DNA of 64,000 nt from Actinomycetota bacterium (GTDB taxonomy: Bacteria; Actinomycetota; Nitriliruptoria; Nitriliruptorales; Nitriliruptoraceae): NCBI GenBank assembly GCA_019347575.1, contig JAHWKY010000003.1, forward strand, positions 1 through 64,000, in the 5' to 3' direction. A program made the translations under genes and the position numbers. The notes beneath the pieces were generated by a model. That model did not search any database. It saw only the letters and a program-made list of their open reading frames with translations, and was not told the origin of the DNA. Position 1 is the stretch's first letter, and every line of letters starts with the position of its first letter. Below are positions 1 to 9,214 of this stretch, piece by piece.

Positions 1-134
1 TGATGCCGGGTGACAACACCGAGATGACGGTGGAGCTGATCGCCCCGATCGCGATGGACGAGGGCCTCAACTTCGCCATCCGTGAGGGCGGCCGCACCGT
101 CGGGGCCGGCAAGGTCACCAAGGTGGTCAGCTGA
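1..134 (+). CDS. tuf: Elongation factor Tu, C-terminal fragment
   Basis: Only the last 44 codons are in the window (codons begin at base 3; TGA at 132-134). The translated end runs [12 protein letters not shown], then [21 protein letters not shown] and ends TKVVS, which is the domain 3 beta-barrel of EF-Tu, the GTPase that delivers aminoacyl-tRNA to the ribosome. Its stop overlaps the rpsJ start (TGATG). The position directly before rpsJ is the usual end of the str operon (rpsL-rpsG-fusA-tuf), so the two operons are probably cotranscribed here. The gene is cut by the window start, not truncated biologically. Confidence 0.95.
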   Translation, partial: MPGDNTEMTVELIAPIAMDEGLNFAIREGGRTVGAGKVTKVVS

Positions 135-445
135 TGGCAGCCGACCAGAAGATCAGGATCCGCCTCAAGGCGTACGACCACGAGGTGCTCGATCGGTCCG
201 CACGGGAGATCGTGGACACGGTCGAGGCCACGGGGGCGCACGTCGTGGGGCCGGTGCCACTGCCCACCGAGATCAACCGGTGGTGCGTCATCCGGTCGCC
301 CCACAAGTACAAGGACTCCCGCGAGCACTTCGAGATGCGCACGCACAAGCGCCTGATCGACATCCACATGCCGACGCAGAAGACCATCGACAAGCTGATG
401 GGTCTGTCGCTGCCGGCGGGTGTCGACATCGAGATCAAGCTCTAG
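134..445 (+). CDS. rpsJ: Ribosomal protein S10 (uS10)
   Basis: 103 residues, the normal S10 length. Begins [20 protein letters not shown] and contains the family blocks [30 protein letters not shown] and the ending [11 protein letters not shown]. It is a 30S head protein and also the NusE subunit of antitermination complexes. ATG at 134 overlaps the tuf stop, implying translational coupling. It opens the S10 operon. A 121-bp gap with two hairpin repeats separates it from rplC. Confidence 0.97.
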   Translation: MAADQKIRIRLKAYDHEVLDRSAREIVDTVEATGAHVVGPVPLPTEINRWCVIRSPHKYKDSREHFEMRTHKRLIDIHMPTQKTIDKLMGLSLPAGVDIEIKL

Positions 446-477
446 AACGGATCCGTGCCAACCCAGAACCCGCAGAT

Positions 478-548
478 CGCTCTCAAGTAGCCGCCAGGCG
501 GTGGAGCGCAGGAGTAGATCGCTCTCAAGTAGCGACAGCGGTAGAGCG
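478..548 (+). repeat. Two copies of the two-stem repeat before rplC
   Basis: Copy 1 at 478-508 and copy 2 at 520-548. Both have outer arms CGCTCT and (A/G)GAGCG, the strand CAAGTA, an inner stem and the strand GGT. The inner stem is GCC/GGC with loop GCCA in copy 1 and GC/GC with loop GACA in copy 2. The CGCTCT arms differ from the GTGCT arms of most other copies but still pair, which is the strongest local evidence that the structure matters. They fill the rpsJ-rplC gap. Confidence 0.85.
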
Positions 549-566
549 CAAGATGAAGGATGAGAC

Positions 567-1226
567 ATGGCCAGGAGAGGCATCCTCGGCACCAAGCTCG
601 GGATGACCCAGGTCTTCGATGACGAAGCCCGGGTCGTTCCGGTGACGGTGATCCAGGCCGGACCCTGCACGGTCACGCAGGTCAAGACCGTCGACACCGA
701 CGGCTACACGGCGATCCAGCTCGCCTACGGAGAGCGCAAGCGCGTGAACAAGCCGACCGCCGGTCACCTCGCGAAGGCCGGTGTCCAGACCGCCCTGAGC
801 CTCGCCGAGCTGCGACTGGACGAGGGTGACGAGCTACCCGAGCTCGGAGCGACGCTCGGGGTCGCCGAGGTGTTCAACGAGGGTGACATCGTCGACGTAA
901 CCGGCACCAGCAAGGGCAAGGGCTACGCAGGCGTGATGAAGCGGCACAACTTCCGCGGCATGGGCGACGGGCACGGCGTGAAGAAGAAGAACCGCCACCC
1001 TGGAGCCGTCGGCGCCTGCGCCACACCCGGCCGGACCTTCAAGGGCCACCGCATGGCTGGCCGCGCGGGCCACGAACGCGTGACCATCCAGAACCTGCAG
1101 ATCGCCGGCGTGGATGCCGAGCGCAACTTGCTGCTCATCAAGGGTGCGGTTCCCGGCCCCAACGGGTCAGTCGTGTTCGTCCGCTCCGCGATCCGCACGA
1201 TCAAGGCGAAGGGTGGTGACGCCTGA
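567..1226 (+). CDS. rplC: Ribosomal protein L3 (uL3)
   Basis: 219 residues, normal for L3. Starts [19 protein letters not shown] and carries the signature region with [14 protein letters not shown] and [14 protein letters not shown]3 is a primary 23S rRNA binder that reaches the peptidyl-transferase centre and starts 50S assembly. ATG at 567 lies 18 bp after the second hairpin repeat. The TGA overlaps the rplD ATG at 1226, so translation of the two is probably coupled. Confidence 0.97.
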   Translation: MARRGILGTKLGMTQVFDDEARVVPVTVIQAGPCTVTQVKTVDTDGYTAIQLAYGERKRVNKPTAGHLAKAGVQTALSLAELRLDEGDELPELGATLGVAEVFNEGDIVDVTGTSKGKGYAGVMKRHNFRGMGDGHGVKKKNRHPGAVGACATPGRTFKGHRMAGRAGHERVTIQNLQIAGVDAERNLLLIKGAVPGPNGSVVFVRSAIRTIKAKGGDA

Positions 1227-1972
1227 TGCCGAGCGTCGATATCAAGAACCTCCAGGGCGAGTCCATCGGGACCGCCGAACTGCCATCCGAGTGGTTCGAG
1301 GGCGAGGTCAACGTCCACGTCATGCACGAGGTCGTGACCGCACAGCTCGCCGCGGCTCGTCAGGGGACGCACAAGACCAAGACCCGTTCCCAGGTGCGTG
1401 GTGGCGGCCGCAAGCCGTGGCGCCAGAAGGGGACCGGACGGGCGCGTCACGGCTCGATCCGCAGTCCCCAGTGGGTCGGCGGCGGACACGCCAACGCGCG
1501 GACACCGCGGGACTACCGCAAGCGAGTCAACAAGAAGGTGCGCCGTGCTGCGCTGCGGTCCGCGCTGATCGACCGCGTCAACAACGGCGCGTTCGTGGTG
1601 ATCCGTGAGTTCGCCTTCGCCGCCCCGAAGACCAAGGACGCGGTCGCGGCACTGACCGCTCTCGACGCGGCCGATCGCAAGGTGCTGGTCGTGCTCGGCG
1701 ATCTGCACCAGCCGACGCTCCGGTCGTTCCGCAACCTGCAGCACGTGCACCTGATCACCGTCGATCAGCTCAACACCTACGACGTGCTGTGGAGCGACGT
1801 GGTCCTGTTCGACGAGACGGCGCTCGAGCTCATCGGGACCGGCAAGCGCACGGGCAACGTCGGTGAGATCGTCCCCACCGCGGCGCCCGCGGCGGAGGCG
1901 CCGACGACCGAGGCGCCCGCGGCGGAGGAGCCGACGACCGAGGCCCCGGACGACACGGGTGAGGAGGAGTAG
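1226..1972 (+). CDS. rplD: Ribosomal protein L4 (uL4) with acidic C-terminal tail
   Basis: The L4 core covers residues 1 to about 210, including the loop [19 protein letters not shown] and the block [11 protein letters not shown]. The last 36 or so residues are a low-complexity tail rich in Ala, Pro, Thr and Glu with a repeated APTTEAP unit, visible at DNA level as a near-direct repeat around 1880-1945. E. coli L4 is 201 residues, so 248 is long. L4 lines the peptide exit tunnel and in some bacteria represses the S10 operon; no leader target for that was identified here. Start overlaps the rplC stop. Confidence 0.96.
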   Translation: MPSVDIKNLQGESIGTAELPSEWFEGEVNVHVMHEVVTAQLAAARQGTHKTKTRSQVRGGGRKPWRQKGTGRARHGSIRSPQWVGGGHANARTPRDYRKRVNKKVRRAALRSALIDRVNNGAFVVIREFAFAAPKTKDAVAALTALDAADRKVLVVLGDLHQPTLRSFRNLQHVHLITVDQLNTYDVLWSDVVLFDETALELIGTGKRTGNVGEIVPTAAPAAEAPTTEAPAAEEPTTEAPDDTGEEE

Positions 1973-1974
1973 CC

Positions 1975-2265
1975 GTGAAGGACCCGCGCGATGTCATCTT
2001 CCGCCCCGTCGTCTCCGAGAAGACGTACGGGCTGCTCGACAACAACAAGTACACCTTCGAGGTCGACCCCCGCGCCAACAAGACCGAGATCAAGATCGCT
2101 GTCGAGAGGATCTTCGGGGTCAAGGTCCTCAACGTGAACACGATGAACCGCCGCGGCAAGCGCAAGCGTCGCGGGTGGGTGGTCGGCCAGCGCAAGGATG
2201 TCAAGCGGGCGATCGTGCAACTCGCCCCGGGTGACGAGATCGAGATCTTCGGCGCTGGGCTGTGA
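1975..2265 (+). CDS. rplW: Ribosomal protein L23 (uL23)
   Basis: 96 residues with the L23 pattern: [20 protein letters not shown] at the start, [17 protein letters not shown], and the basic loop [16 protein letters not shown]23 sits at the exit tunnel and docks trigger factor and SRP. GTG start at 1975 follows a GAGGAGGAG ribosome-binding stretch that lies in the end of rplD. The stop is directly followed by a four-copy hairpin array. Confidence 0.96.
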   Translation: MKDPRDVIFRPVVSEKTYGLLDNNKYTFEVDPRANKTEIKIAVERIFGVKVLNVNTMNRRGKRKRRGWVVGQRKDVKRAIVQLAPGDEIEIFGAGL

Positions 2266-2384
2266 GTGCTCGAGCAGCGAAGCGGTAGCACAGTGAGTGC
2301 TCAAGTAGCGAAGCGGTAGCACAGGTAGTGCTCAAGTAGCGAAGCGGTAGCACAGGTAGTGCTCAAGTAGCGAAGCGGTAGCAC
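2266..2384 (+). repeat. Tandem array of four two-stem repeats before rplB
   Basis: Copies at 2266-2291, 2297-2322, 2328-2353 and 2359-2384, with an exact 31-bp period. Each has outer arms GTGCT/AGCAC, inner GC/GC with loop GAA, and 3' strand GGT. The first copy has CGAGCA in place of CAAGTA. Linkers are only 5 bp. The exact period indicates tandem duplication of element plus linker. The array fills the whole rplW-rplB gap apart from 21 bp that hold the rplB ribosome-binding site (GGGAGGAGG). Confidence 0.9.
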
Positions 2385-2405
2385 AGGTGTAGGGAGGAGG
2401 CGACG

Positions 2406-3242
2406 ATGGGTATCCGCAAGTACAAGCCGACGACCGCGGCCCGCCGTGGCGCGTCCGTCAGCGACTTCGAGTCGGTCACCAAGGGCCGCCCCGAGAAGTC
2501 GCTGGTCGGACCGTTGCCGCGCAAGTCCGGTCGCAACACGCACGGCCGCATCACGTCGCGTCACCGCGGCGGGGGCCACAAGCGCAAGTACCGCGTCATC
2601 GACTTCCGTCGCAACAAGGACGGCGTGCCCGCGACCGTCGCCGCGGTCGAGTACGACCCCAACCGGTCCGCGCGGATCGCCCTGCTGCACTACCACGACG
2701 GCGAGAAGCGCTACATCCTCGCGCCCAAGAACGTCGCGGTCGGCAGCAAGCTCGAATCCGGCCCCGAAGCCGACATCATCCCCGGCAACGCCCTGCCGCT
2801 CATGAACATCCCCGTCGGAACCACGGTGCACGCCGTCGAGCTGCGTCCCGGAGGGGGCGCCAAGATGGGGCGCAGCGCCGGGGCGTCGATCCAGCTCCTC
2901 GCGAAGGAAGGCAAGACGGCCGCGCTGCGACTCCCCTCGGGCGAGATCCGACTCGTGGACTCTCGCTGCCGGGCGACGGTCGGCTCGGTGGGTAACGAGG
3001 AGCACGAGCTCATCAAGCTGGGCAAGGCCGGCCGCAAGCGGTGGAAGGGCGTGCGGCCACAGACCCGTGGCGTCGCCATGAACCCCGTCGACCACCCCCT
3101 CGGTGGTGGTGAGGGCAAGAGCTCCGGCGGCCGCCACCCGGTCGACAAGCACGGCAACCCCGAACGACGGACGCGCAAGCCCAAGAAGGCGTCCGACAAG
3201 ATGATCATCCGCCGCCGTGGTCGCGGCAGGAGGCGCCGCTGA
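2406..3242 (+). CDS. rplB: Ribosomal protein L2 (uL2)
   Basis: 278 residues, typical of L2. Begins [20 protein letters not shown] and contains the motif [19 protein letters not shown] and the C-terminal block [20 protein letters not shown] with the conserved His near the peptidyl-transferase centre. L2 is needed for subunit association. ATG at 2406 follows GGGAGGAGGCGACG. The TGA overlaps the rpsS ATG. Confidence 0.97.
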   Translation: MGIRKYKPTTAARRGASVSDFESVTKGRPEKSLVGPLPRKSGRNTHGRITSRHRGGGHKRKYRVIDFRRNKDGVPATVAAVEYDPNRSARIALLHYHDGEKRYILAPKNVAVGSKLESGPEADIIPGNALPLMNIPVGTTVHAVELRPGGGAKMGRSAGASIQLLAKEGKTAALRLPSGEIRLVDSRCRATVGSVGNEEHELIKLGKAGRKRWKGVRPQTRGVAMNPVDHPLGGGEGKSSGGRHPVDKHGNPERRTRKPKKASDKMIIRRRGRGRRRR

Positions 3243-3529
3243 TGCCCCGCTCACTGAAGAAGGGCCCGTTCGTCGACGACCACCTCATGAAGAAGGTGGA
3301 GCAGCTCAACAGCTCGGGTCAGAAGCGCGTGATCAAGACGTGGTCACGTCGCTCGACCATCTTCCCCGAGATGGTCGGTCACACGATCGCCGTCCACGAC
3401 GGGCGCAAGCACGTGCCCGTGTACGTCACCGAGTCGATGGTCGGCCACAAGCTCGGCGAGTTCGCCCCGACCCGCGTCATCAAGTGGGGCGGCGCCGGTG
3501 AGAAGGCCGCCGCCAAGCGGCGCATGTAG
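3242..3529 (+). CDS. rpsS: Ribosomal protein S19 (uS19)
   Basis: 95 residues. Starts [20 protein letters not shown] and has the conserved [20 protein letters not shown] and [12 protein letters not shown] segments of S19, a 30S head protein that forms a complex with S13. The start overlaps the end of rplB. Standard length, nothing unusual. Confidence 0.97.
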   Translation: MPRSLKKGPFVDDHLMKKVEQLNSSGQKRVIKTWSRRSTIFPEMVGHTIAVHDGRKHVPVYVTESMVGHKLGEFAPTRVIKWGGAGEKAAAKRRM

Positions 3530-3548
3530 CGGAGAGGACAGTCCCACC

Positions 3549-3935
3549 ATGCAAGTCAGAGCGACCGCGAAGTTCGTCCGGGTCTCGCCCACGAAGGCGA
3601 GGCAGCTGACGCGCCTCATCTCCGGCGAGCACGTCGAGGAGGCGCGTCGGATCCTCGCGTTCTCCGACAAGGGCGCCGCCGAGCCGATCCTGAAGGTGCT
3701 CACGTCCGCCATCGCCAACGCGGAGAACAACGAGGGTCTCGACCCCGACGAGCTGTGGGTGGACAACGCCTTCGCCGACGAGGGACCGACCCTGCGTCGC
3801 TACCAGCCCCGCGCGCTCGGTCGCGCGTACCGGATCCGCAAGCGGACCAGCCACATCACGATCGTGGTGGCCACGCGCGAGCCCGAGCTCGCGGCGCAGG
3901 CCCCCGCACCAGCCGACACCGGCGACGAGGAGTAG
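3549..3935 (+). CDS. rplV: Ribosomal protein L22 (uL22)
   Basis: 128 residues. ATG at 3549 was chosen because the family start [20 protein letters not shown] follows directly and AGCGGAGAGGAC lies just upstream. Conserved blocks include SAIANAENN and [13 protein letters not shown] at the tunnel-lining hairpin. The C-terminus adds a short Ala/Pro/acidic tail ([14 protein letters not shown]), much shorter than but similar in style to those on L4, S3 and L17. Confidence 0.96.
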   Translation: MQVRATAKFVRVSPTKARQLTRLISGEHVEEARRILAFSDKGAAEPILKVLTSAIANAENNEGLDPDELWVDNAFADEGPTLRRYQPRALGRAYRIRKRTSHITIVVATREPELAAQAPAPADTGDEE

Positions 3936-3940
3936 AACCG

Positions 3941-5137
3941 ATGGGCCAGAAGATCCACCCCTACGGGTTCCGGCTGGGTGTCACCACGGACTGGAAGTCC
4001 AAGTGGATCGCCGACAAGAAGGACTACTCGGCGTACCTCCACGAGGACGAGCGCGTCCGCGAGTACATCCGTGAGCGCGTCCGCCACGCGGGCATCTCGC
4101 GGATCGACATCACGCGCACCGGTGACAACATCGAGACCAGCGTCCAGGCAGCGCGTCCCGGCATCGTCATCGGCCGCCGGGGCACCGAGGCCGACGCCAT
4201 CCGCGGGGCCCTCGAGAAGCTGACCGGCAAGCGCATCAAGCTCAACATCATCGAGATCAAGCAGCCCGACCTCGACGCGCAGGTCGTCGCCTTCAACGTC
4301 GCCGAGCAGCTCCGCGGCCGTGTCTCGTTCCGGCGCGCCATGCGCCGCGCAGTGCAGTCGGCCATGAAGGCCGGTTCGAAGGGGATCCGTGTCCAGGTGT
4401 CCGGCCGCCTCGGCGGCGCGGAGATGAGCCGCACCGAGTGGTACCGCGAGGGCCGCGTGCCCCTCCACACGCTGCGTGCCAAGGTCGACTACGGCTTCGA
4501 CGAGGCACGGACGACCTTCGGTCGCATCGGCGTGAAGGTCTGGATCTACACCGGTGACCAGATCGGGTCGGGCGAGGAGCGAGAGGCCCTGCGCGCCATG
4601 GAGCGCGCCAAGGCGGTCGCTGAGGGCCGTCCCGCCGACGACCGTCCTCGCCGCCAGGCCGCGCGCAAGGCGGCGAAGGTGGCCCAGAAGGTGACGGGTA
4701 TCGGCCGTCGCCCGCAACCGCAGCCGCCCGCCGAGCCCGCACCAGCCGAAGCGGCACCGGCCGAGGCGACAACGGCTTCCGAGCCGTCCGCCGAGCCCGC
4801 CCCGACCCCATCCGAGGCCGAGGCGACCGCACCGCCGACCGCGGCGACCCCGACCGACCAGTCCGCGACCGGCGGCGAGGAACCCGCGACCGTCAGCGAG
4901 CCCGGCGAGACTGCCAAGTCGGACGTCGAGCAGGCCACCACGGAGTCGGCTCCCGGTCAGTCCGGGGCGATGGCTCCAGAGGACGTCGCAGACGCACCTG
5001 CGCCAGCCGACGCTCCGGAGCCCGGCGTCGACGCGGCAGAGGAGCCGCGTGAACCGCAGATCGAGACCAAGCCAGACCGCGCGGCAGCCGTCGAGGAAGA
5101 GGCGTCGCCGGAAGCGGACGAAGAAGGAGGTGCGTGA
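3941..5137 (+). CDS. rpsC: Ribosomal protein S3 (uS3) with very long low-complexity tail
   Basis: ATG at 3941 gives [20 protein letters not shown], the family start. The KH-domain signature [16 protein letters not shown] and the C-terminal block [19 protein letters not shown] are intact. S3 forms part of the mRNA entry pore. The protein is 398 residues against 206-275 in most bacteria. After about residue 245 it is a basic linker, then some 150 residues dominated by Ala, Pro, Glu, Thr and Ser with no predicted fold. The reading frame is open throughout and rplP overlaps its stop, so the tail is real coding sequence and not a missed frameshift. Confidence 0.95.
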   Translation: MGQKIHPYGFRLGVTTDWKSKWIADKKDYSAYLHEDERVREYIRERVRHAGISRIDITRTGDNIETSVQAARPGIVIGRRGTEADAIRGALEKLTGKRIKLNIIEIKQPDLDAQVVAFNVAEQLRGRVSFRRAMRRAVQSAMKAGSKGIRVQVSGRLGGAEMSRTEWYREGRVPLHTLRAKVDYGFDEARTTFGRIGVKVWIYTGDQIGSGEEREALRAMERAKAVAEGRPADDRPRRQAARKAAKVAQKVTGIGRRPQPQPPAEPAPAEAAPAEATTASEPSAEPAPTPSEAEATAPPTAATPTDQSATGGEEPATVSEPGETAKSDVEQATTESAPGQSGAMAPEDVADAPAPADAPEPGVDAAEEPREPQIETKPDRAAAVEEEASPEADEEGGA

Positions 5138-5556
5138 TGCTCGCTCCCAAGCGCGTCAGGTACCGCAAGCAGCACCGGCCCCGCCCCATGAGCGGGTTGT
5201 CGAAGGGCCACACCGAGGTCTACGTCGGTGAGTACGGCCTCAAGGCGACCACACCAGGGTGGATCACCGCGCGGCAGATCGAGGCTGCGCGTGTCGCGAT
5301 GACCCGCGCCATCAAGCGTGGCGGGAAGGTGCGCATCACCATCTTCCCCGACCGCTCGATCACCCGGAAGCCACTCGAGACCCGCATGGGATCGGGGAAG
5401 GGCGCTCCGGACCACTGGGTCGCTCCGGTCAAGCCGGGCCGGATCATGTTCGAGCTCTCGGGCGTGAGCGAGGAGCTCGCGCGCGAGGCCATGCGCCGGG
5501 CCGCCCACAAGCTGCCGGTCAAGACCAAGTTCGTGAAGCGGGAGGGAGCCGAGTGA
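5137..5556 (+). CDS. rplP: Ribosomal protein L16 (uL16)
   Basis: 139 residues. ATG at 5137 gives [20 protein letters not shown], matching the family start; a GTG one codon earlier would add only one residue. Conserved segments include [18 protein letters not shown]-type text and [17 protein letters not shown]16 organises tRNA binding on the 50S. The ribosome-binding site GAAGGAGGTG lies in the end of rpsC, and the start overlaps that gene's stop. Confidence 0.96.
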   Translation: MLAPKRVRYRKQHRPRPMSGLSKGHTEVYVGEYGLKATTPGWITARQIEAARVAMTRAIKRGGKVRITIFPDRSITRKPLETRMGSGKGAPDHWVAPVKPGRIMFELSGVSEELAREAMRRAAHKLPVKTKFVKREGAE

Positions 5557-5759
5557 CCGCCGCCGAACTACGAGAACTGGCCGACGACGAACTCGCGCAG
5601 CACCTGCGCGAGCAGAAGGAGGAGCTGTTCAACCTCCGCTTCCAGGTCGTCACGGGCCAGCTGGACAACACCACCCGTCTGAAGCAGGTCCGGCGCGAGA
5701 TCGCGCGCGTCCTGACCGTCATGCGCGAGCGTGAGCTCGCTGCCGAGATCGCGAGGTGA
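5553..5759 (+). CDS. rpmC: Ribosomal protein L29 (uL29)
   Basis: 68 residues from GTG at 5553, overlapping the rplP stop by 4 bp (GTGA). Translation starts [20 protein letters not shown] and includes [19 protein letters not shown] and [20 protein letters not shown], the two-helix hairpin of L29. The protein sits at the exit tunnel near L23. It also overlaps rpsQ by 4 bp. Confidence 0.95.
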   Translation: MTAAELRELADDELAQHLREQKEELFNLRFQVVTGQLDNTTRLKQVRREIARVLTVMRERELAAEIAR

Positions 5760-6034
5760 ACGACGTGAACGACACGACCGGAGCGCGCACGACACGCAAG
5801 GAACGCGTCGGCGTCGTTGTCAGTGACGCGCGCGACAAGACCATCACGGTCCGCATCGAGCGCCGCACCACGCACGCGCTGTACAGCAAGACGATGGAGC
5901 GCACCAAGAAGTACCACGCGCACGACGAGGCCAACGACGCCAACGTCGGTGACACCGTCCGCATCGTCGAGACACGCCCCCTCAGCAAGAGCAAGCGCTG
6001 GCGTCTGGCGGAGGTGTTGGAACGTGCGAAGTAG
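5756..6034 (+). CDS. rpsQ: Ribosomal protein S17 (uS17)
   Basis: 92 residues from GTG 5756; a second in-frame GTG at 5765 would shorten it by three residues. The OB-fold signature [20 protein letters not shown] and the later [20 protein letters not shown] and [18 protein letters not shown] are present. S17 is a primary 16S rRNA binder. The gene is followed by a 120-bp gap with two hairpins before rplN, a point where the spc operon begins in other bacteria. Confidence 0.95.
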   Translation: MNDVNDTTGARTTRKERVGVVVSDARDKTITVRIERRTTHALYSKTMERTKKYHAHDEANDANVGDTVRIVETRPLSKSKRWRLAEVLERAK

Positions 6035-6048
6035 CGTTGGCTTTTCCA

Positions 6049-6107
6049 GGAAACCACCGGATGCGGTGGTTTCCATGACCCTCGCAAACCACCGCATCCG
6101 GTGGTTT
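6049..6107 (+). repeat. Two inverted hairpins of the GGAAACC family before rplN
   Basis: The hairpin at 6049-6074 has 11-bp arms GGAAACCACCG and CGGTGGTTTCC with loop GATG. The hairpin at 6086-6107 has arms AAACCACCG/CGGTGGTTT with loop CATC, the reverse complement of the first loop, so it is an inverted copy. The two can also pair with each other over more than 20 bp. There is no T-run after either, so an intrinsic terminator is not obvious. Unrelated in sequence to the CAAGTA family. Confidence 0.85.
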
Positions 6108-6154
6108 CCGAAGAACACCGTTCCAGCAAGCTCCAACGCAGGAAAGCTCAAGCG

Positions 6155-6523
6155 ATGATCCAGCAGGAGTCGCGGCTGAAGGTCGCGGACAACTCGGGGG
6201 CCCGGGAGGTGCTGTGCATCCGGGTCCTGGGGGGCTCGGGGCGGCGGTACGCCTCGGTCGGTGACGAGTTCGTCGGCACGGTCAAGGACGCCATCCCCGC
6301 CTCGAACGTGAAGAAGGGCGAGGTCGTGCGCTGTGTCGTCGTGCGGACGGCCAAGGAGAAGCGGCGCCCCGACGGCAGCTACATCCGATTCGACGAGAAC
6401 GCCTGCGTCCTGATCCGACCCGACGGCACCCCACGCGGCACGCGCATCTTCGGGCCCGTCGCGCGTGAGCTGCGGGACCGCAGGTTCATGCGCATCGTTT
6501 CGCTGGCTCCGGAGGTGCTGTGA
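6155..6523 (+). CDS. rplN: Ribosomal protein L14 (uL14)
   Basis: 122 residues, the exact usual L14 length. ATG at 6155 gives [20 protein letters not shown] with the signature [20 protein letters not shown], and ends [18 protein letters not shown]14 forms part of the subunit interface. The ribosome-binding site is AGGAAAG about 8 bp upstream. The stop overlaps the rplX ATG (TGATG). Confidence 0.97.
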   Translation: MIQQESRLKVADNSGAREVLCIRVLGGSGRRYASVGDEFVGTVKDAIPASNVKKGEVVRCVVVRTAKEKRRPDGSYIRFDENACVLIRPDGTPRGTRIFGPVARELRDRRFMRIVSLAPEVL

Positions 6524-6852
6524 TGAAGCGCATCCGTAAGGACGACCGCGTCCGCGTGATCTCCGGCAAGGACTCCGGCAAGGAGGGCCGCGTCGTGAAG
6601 GTCTGGCCCGACCGTGACCGCGTGCTGGTCGAGGGCGTCAACTACGTGAAGAAACACCAGTCCATGCGCCAGAACCAGCGGGGTGCCCAGGAGGGTGGGA
6701 TCATCGAGACCGAGGCGCCGATCCACATCAGCAACGTGATGCCGGTCTGCCCCAGCTGCGATCAGGCCGTCCGGGTCGGGTTCACCCTGACCGAGGAGGG
6801 TGAGCGCCGCAGCAAGATGCGTGAGTGCCGCAAGTGCGGCGCCACGTTCTGA
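6523..6852 (+). CDS. rplX: Ribosomal protein L24 (uL24), zinc-ribbon form
   Basis: 109 residues from ATG 6523. The KOW motif [20 protein letters not shown] is at the N-terminus, with [17 protein letters not shown] following. The C-terminus has a four-cysteine ribbon, C76-x2-C79 and C102-x2-C105, so this copy can probably bind zinc. L24 is an early 50S assembly protein at the tunnel exit. Confidence 0.96.
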   Translation: MKRIRKDDRVRVISGKDSGKEGRVVKVWPDRDRVLVEGVNYVKKHQSMRQNQRGAQEGGIIETEAPIHISNVMPVCPSCDQAVRVGFTLTEEGERRSKMRECRKCGATF

Positions 6853-6877
6853 TGGCAACCAGCCAAGAGGGAACGAG

Positions 6878-7459
6878 ATGAGCGACACCGACACGATCTA
6901 CGTCCCGCGCTTCAAGCTGCGGTACCACGATGAGATCGTCCCCGCGCTGAAGGAACAGCTCGGGATCGACAACATCATGCGTGTCCCGAGGCTCGAGAAG
7001 ATCGTCGTGAACGTCGGACTCGGCGAGGCGATCTCCGAGCCGAAGGCGGTCGAGGGTGCCCTGCGCGACCTGGCGACCATCACGGGACAGAAGCCGCGGC
7101 TCAACCGGGCACGCAAGTCGATCGCGGGCTTCAAGCTCCGCGAGGGCATGCCCGTCGGCGCCAAGGTGACGCTGCGCGGCGACCGCATGTGGGAGTTCCT
7201 CGACCGGCTCCTGTCGATCGCGCTCCCCCGGATCCGGGACTTCCGGGGCCTCAACCCGCGTTCGTTCGACGGGGGCGGCAACTACACGTTCGGGGTGACG
7301 GAGCAGCTCATCTTCCCCGAGATCGACTACGACGACATCGATGCGGTCCGCGGCATGGACATCACGATCGTGACGACCGCAGAGAGCGACGACCATGCCC
7401 GAGCGTTCCTGACCGCGTTCGGCTTCCCGTTCGCGAAGTCCCCTGAGGAGGTGAGCTGA
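6878..7459 (+). CDS. rplE: Ribosomal protein L5 (uL5)
   Basis: 193 residues from ATG 6878, with GAGGGAACGAG just upstream. Family blocks are [55 protein letters not shown] and [21 protein letters not shown]5 binds 5S rRNA and contacts the P-site tRNA. An upstream in-frame codon would extend it into the rplX end, but no family homology supports that. Confidence 0.96.
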   Translation: MSDTDTIYVPRFKLRYHDEIVPALKEQLGIDNIMRVPRLEKIVVNVGLGEAISEPKAVEGALRDLATITGQKPRLNRARKSIAGFKLREGMPVGAKVTLRGDRMWEFLDRLLSIALPRIRDFRGLNPRSFDGGGNYTFGVTEQLIFPEIDYDDIDAVRGMDITIVTTAESDDHARAFLTAFGFPFAKSPEEVS

Positions 7460-7460
7460 C

Positions 7461-7646
7461 GTGGCGAAGAAAGCCCTGATCGCGAAAGCCAAGCGCAAGT
7501 CGAAGTTCGGCGTGCGCGAGTACACCCGCTGCCAACGCTGCGGTCGTCCGCGAGCGGTCTACCGCAGGTTCATGCTGTGTCGGATCTGCTTCCGGGAGAT
7601 GGCCCACCGGGGCGAGCTCCCGGGCATCACGAAGGCGAGCTGGTGA
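7461..7646 (+). CDS. rpsZ: Ribosomal protein S14 type Z (uS14), zinc-binding
   Basis: 61 residues from GTG 7461, one base after the rplE stop. Short S14 with zinc ligands C24-x2-C27 and C40-x2-C43 (CQRCGRP and MLCRICFRE), ending [11 protein letters not shown]. This is the C+ short form rather than the 89-100-residue zinc-free form; actinobacteria often carry both and switch under zinc limitation. No second copy is in this window. A hairpin-filled gap follows. Confidence 0.96.
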   Translation: MAKKALIAKAKRKSKFGVREYTRCQRCGRPRAVYRRFMLCRICFREMAHRGELPGITKASW

Positions 7647-7686
7647 GCGTTGCCGCGTCGGCACTTCGACTGGAACCGTGCTTCCC

Positions 7687-7831
7687 GGAAACCAGCGCAT
7701 GCGCGGGTTTCCCGACTGCAACGGAAACCCGCGTCAGCGCGCGGGCCGCTCACTTCGACTTGACCGCAGCTTCCCGGAAACCACCGTCGCCCGGTGGTTT
7801 CAGGACCGAAACCACCGGAGACGGTGGTTTC
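7687..7831 (+). repeat. Four hairpins of the GGAAACC family before rpsH
   Basis: Hairpins at 7687-7712 (GGAAACC/GGTTTCC around a GCGC/GCGC inner stem), 7728-7745 (CCCGCG/CGCGGG; the outer right arm is lost), 7777-7801 (GAAACCACCG/CGGTGGTTTC, loop TCGCC) and 7808-7831 (same arms, loop GAGA, a GNRA tetraloop). The first two have GCGC- or CCGCG-type inner stems instead of ACCG/CGGT, with pairing kept. They fill most of the 211-bp rpsZ-rpsH gap. Same family as 6049-6107. Confidence 0.8.
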
Positions 7832-7857
7832 CGAGAGACACCCCAAAGGCACCACTC

Positions 7858-8256
7858 ATGACTATGACCGACCCGGTGGCTGACATGCTGACCCGTCTCA
7901 GGAACGCGTCGTTGGCGTACCTGGATGACGTGGTGATGCCGTCGTCGAAGATGAAGGCATCGATCGCGGACATCCTCAAGGGTGAGGGGTACATCCAGGA
8001 CTTCTCGGTCGAGGACACCACCCCCCAGAAGACGCTGCACATCCGGCTCAAGTACGGACCCAACCGCGAGCGTGTGCTGGGCGGGCTCAAGCGCATCAGC
8101 AAGCCCGGCCTGCGCGTGTACGTGAAGCGCCACGAGGTGCCGCGGGTCCTCGGAGGGCTCGGTACCGCGATCCTGTCGACCAACGCCGGACTCATGTCCG
8201 ACCGCGAGGCCCGCAAGCAGGGCCGCGGCGGCGAGGTCGTCGCCTACATCTGGTAA
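7858..8256 (+). CDS. rpsH: Ribosomal protein S8 (uS8)
   Basis: 132 residues from ATG 7858 ([20 protein letters not shown]); the second ATG at 7864 is an equally possible start. Has [40 protein letters not shown] and the ending [10 protein letters not shown]8 is a central-domain 16S binder and the spc operon repressor in E. coli. No clear upstream purine run beyond CCCCAAAGGCACC is visible, and the leader is hairpin-rich. Confidence 0.96.
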   Translation: MTMTDPVADMLTRLRNASLAYLDDVVMPSSKMKASIADILKGEGYIQDFSVEDTTPQKTLHIRLKYGPNRERVLGGLKRISKPGLRVYVKRHEVPRVLGGLGTAILSTNAGLMSDREARKQGRGGEVVAYIW

Positions 8257-8265
8257 GGAGCACCC

Positions 8266-8808
8266 ATGTCCCGGATCGGCAAGCTCCCCGTCCCGGTACC
8301 GGACGGCGTCGAGGTGACCCTCGAGGGCCTCGATGTGACCGTTAAGGGCCCCAAGGGTGAACTCGTACGCACGATGCCCGAGGGTGTCGCCATCGCGCGG
8401 GACGACGAAGGGGCGATCACGGTCACCCCTCAGGGCGAGACGCGCATGCACCGCTCGCGGCACGGTCTGGTCCGCAGCCTCATCGCCAACATGGTCGAGG
8501 GCGTGACCAACGGCTACAGCAAGACCCTGGAGCTGGTCGGCGTCGGTTACCGCGCGGTTCCCAGCGGGAAGGATCTCGAGCTGCAGGTCGGGTACAGCCA
8601 TCCGGTGGTGATCGAGGCTCCCGAAGGCATCACGTTGGAGGTCCCGGTACCCACCCGTATCGTCGTCTCCGGCATCGACAAGGTCCTCGTCGGCCAGGTG
8701 GCCGCCAACATCCGCAAGGTTCGTCCACCGGAGCCGTACAAGGGCAAGGGCATCAAGTACGAGGGCGAGTACGTCCGCCGCAAGGCCGGCAAGACCGCGG
8801 GCGTCTGA
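8266..8808 (+). CDS. rplF: Ribosomal protein L6 (uL6)
   Basis: 180 residues. [20 protein letters not shown] at the start, [18 protein letters not shown] in the middle and [20 protein letters not shown] at the C-terminus are the L6 family blocks. Ribosome-binding site TAAGGAG is 9 bp after the rpsH stop region. L6 sits at the base of the L7/L12 stalk. Confidence 0.97.
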   Translation: MSRIGKLPVPVPDGVEVTLEGLDVTVKGPKGELVRTMPEGVAIARDDEGAITVTPQGETRMHRSRHGLVRSLIANMVEGVTNGYSKTLELVGVGYRAVPSGKDLELQVGYSHPVVIEAPEGITLEVPVPTRIVVSGIDKVLVGQVAANIRKVRPPEPYKGKGIKYEGEYVRRKAGKTAGV

Positions 8809-8836
8809 CGCCGACGACCGCTACAGGAGCACGACC

Positions 8837-9196
8837 ATGGATCCCAAGAGGAAGCGAGCGGGGCTCGAGCGCCGTCACCGTCACCTGCGCAAGCGGGTAC
8901 GGGGGACCGCGCAGCGACCCCGGCTGGCCGTCTACCGCAGCAACACCCACATCTACGCCCAGGTGATCGACGACGAGCAGGGTCACACCCTGGTGGCCGC
9001 ATCGTCGCTCGACGAGGGCGTGGACCGGGGCGACGACGGCAAGGTCGGGGCCGCTCGCCAGGTCGGGGAGCTGATCGGCAAGCGCGCCACCCAGGCCGGC
9101 ATCGACCAGGTGGTCTTCGACCGTGGTGGACGCCGCTACGCCGGCCGCCTGAAGGCTCTGGCCGAGGCGGCACGTGAAGCCGGCCTCGATTTCTGA
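8837..9196 (+). CDS. rplR: Ribosomal protein L18 (uL18)
   Basis: 119 residues. Core blocks are [38 protein letters not shown] and [20 protein letters not shown] with the ending GLDF. L18 carries 5S rRNA into the 50S with L5. Ribosome-binding site is ACAGGAGCACGACC before ATG 8837. Followed by the second four-copy repeat array. Confidence 0.96.
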   Translation: MDPKRKRAGLERRHRHLRKRVRGTAQRPRLAVYRSNTHIYAQVIDDEQGHTLVAASSLDEGVDRGDDGKVGAARQVGELIGKRATQAGIDQVVFDRGGRRYAGRLKALAEAAREAGLDF

Positions 9197-9214
9197 CCGA
9201 CCTACACACAGACA

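Noticed and set aside
4690-5137. Possible frameshift or fusion at the rpsC C-terminus
   Set aside because: The extra sequence stays in one open frame, has the same tail style as L4, L22 and L17, and ends in a normal overlap with rplP.
6049-6107. Intrinsic terminator of the S10 operon before rplN
   Set aside because: The stems are strong but there is no T-run and the same family recurs before rpsH mid-operon. A weak attenuation role is possible, a full terminator unlikely.
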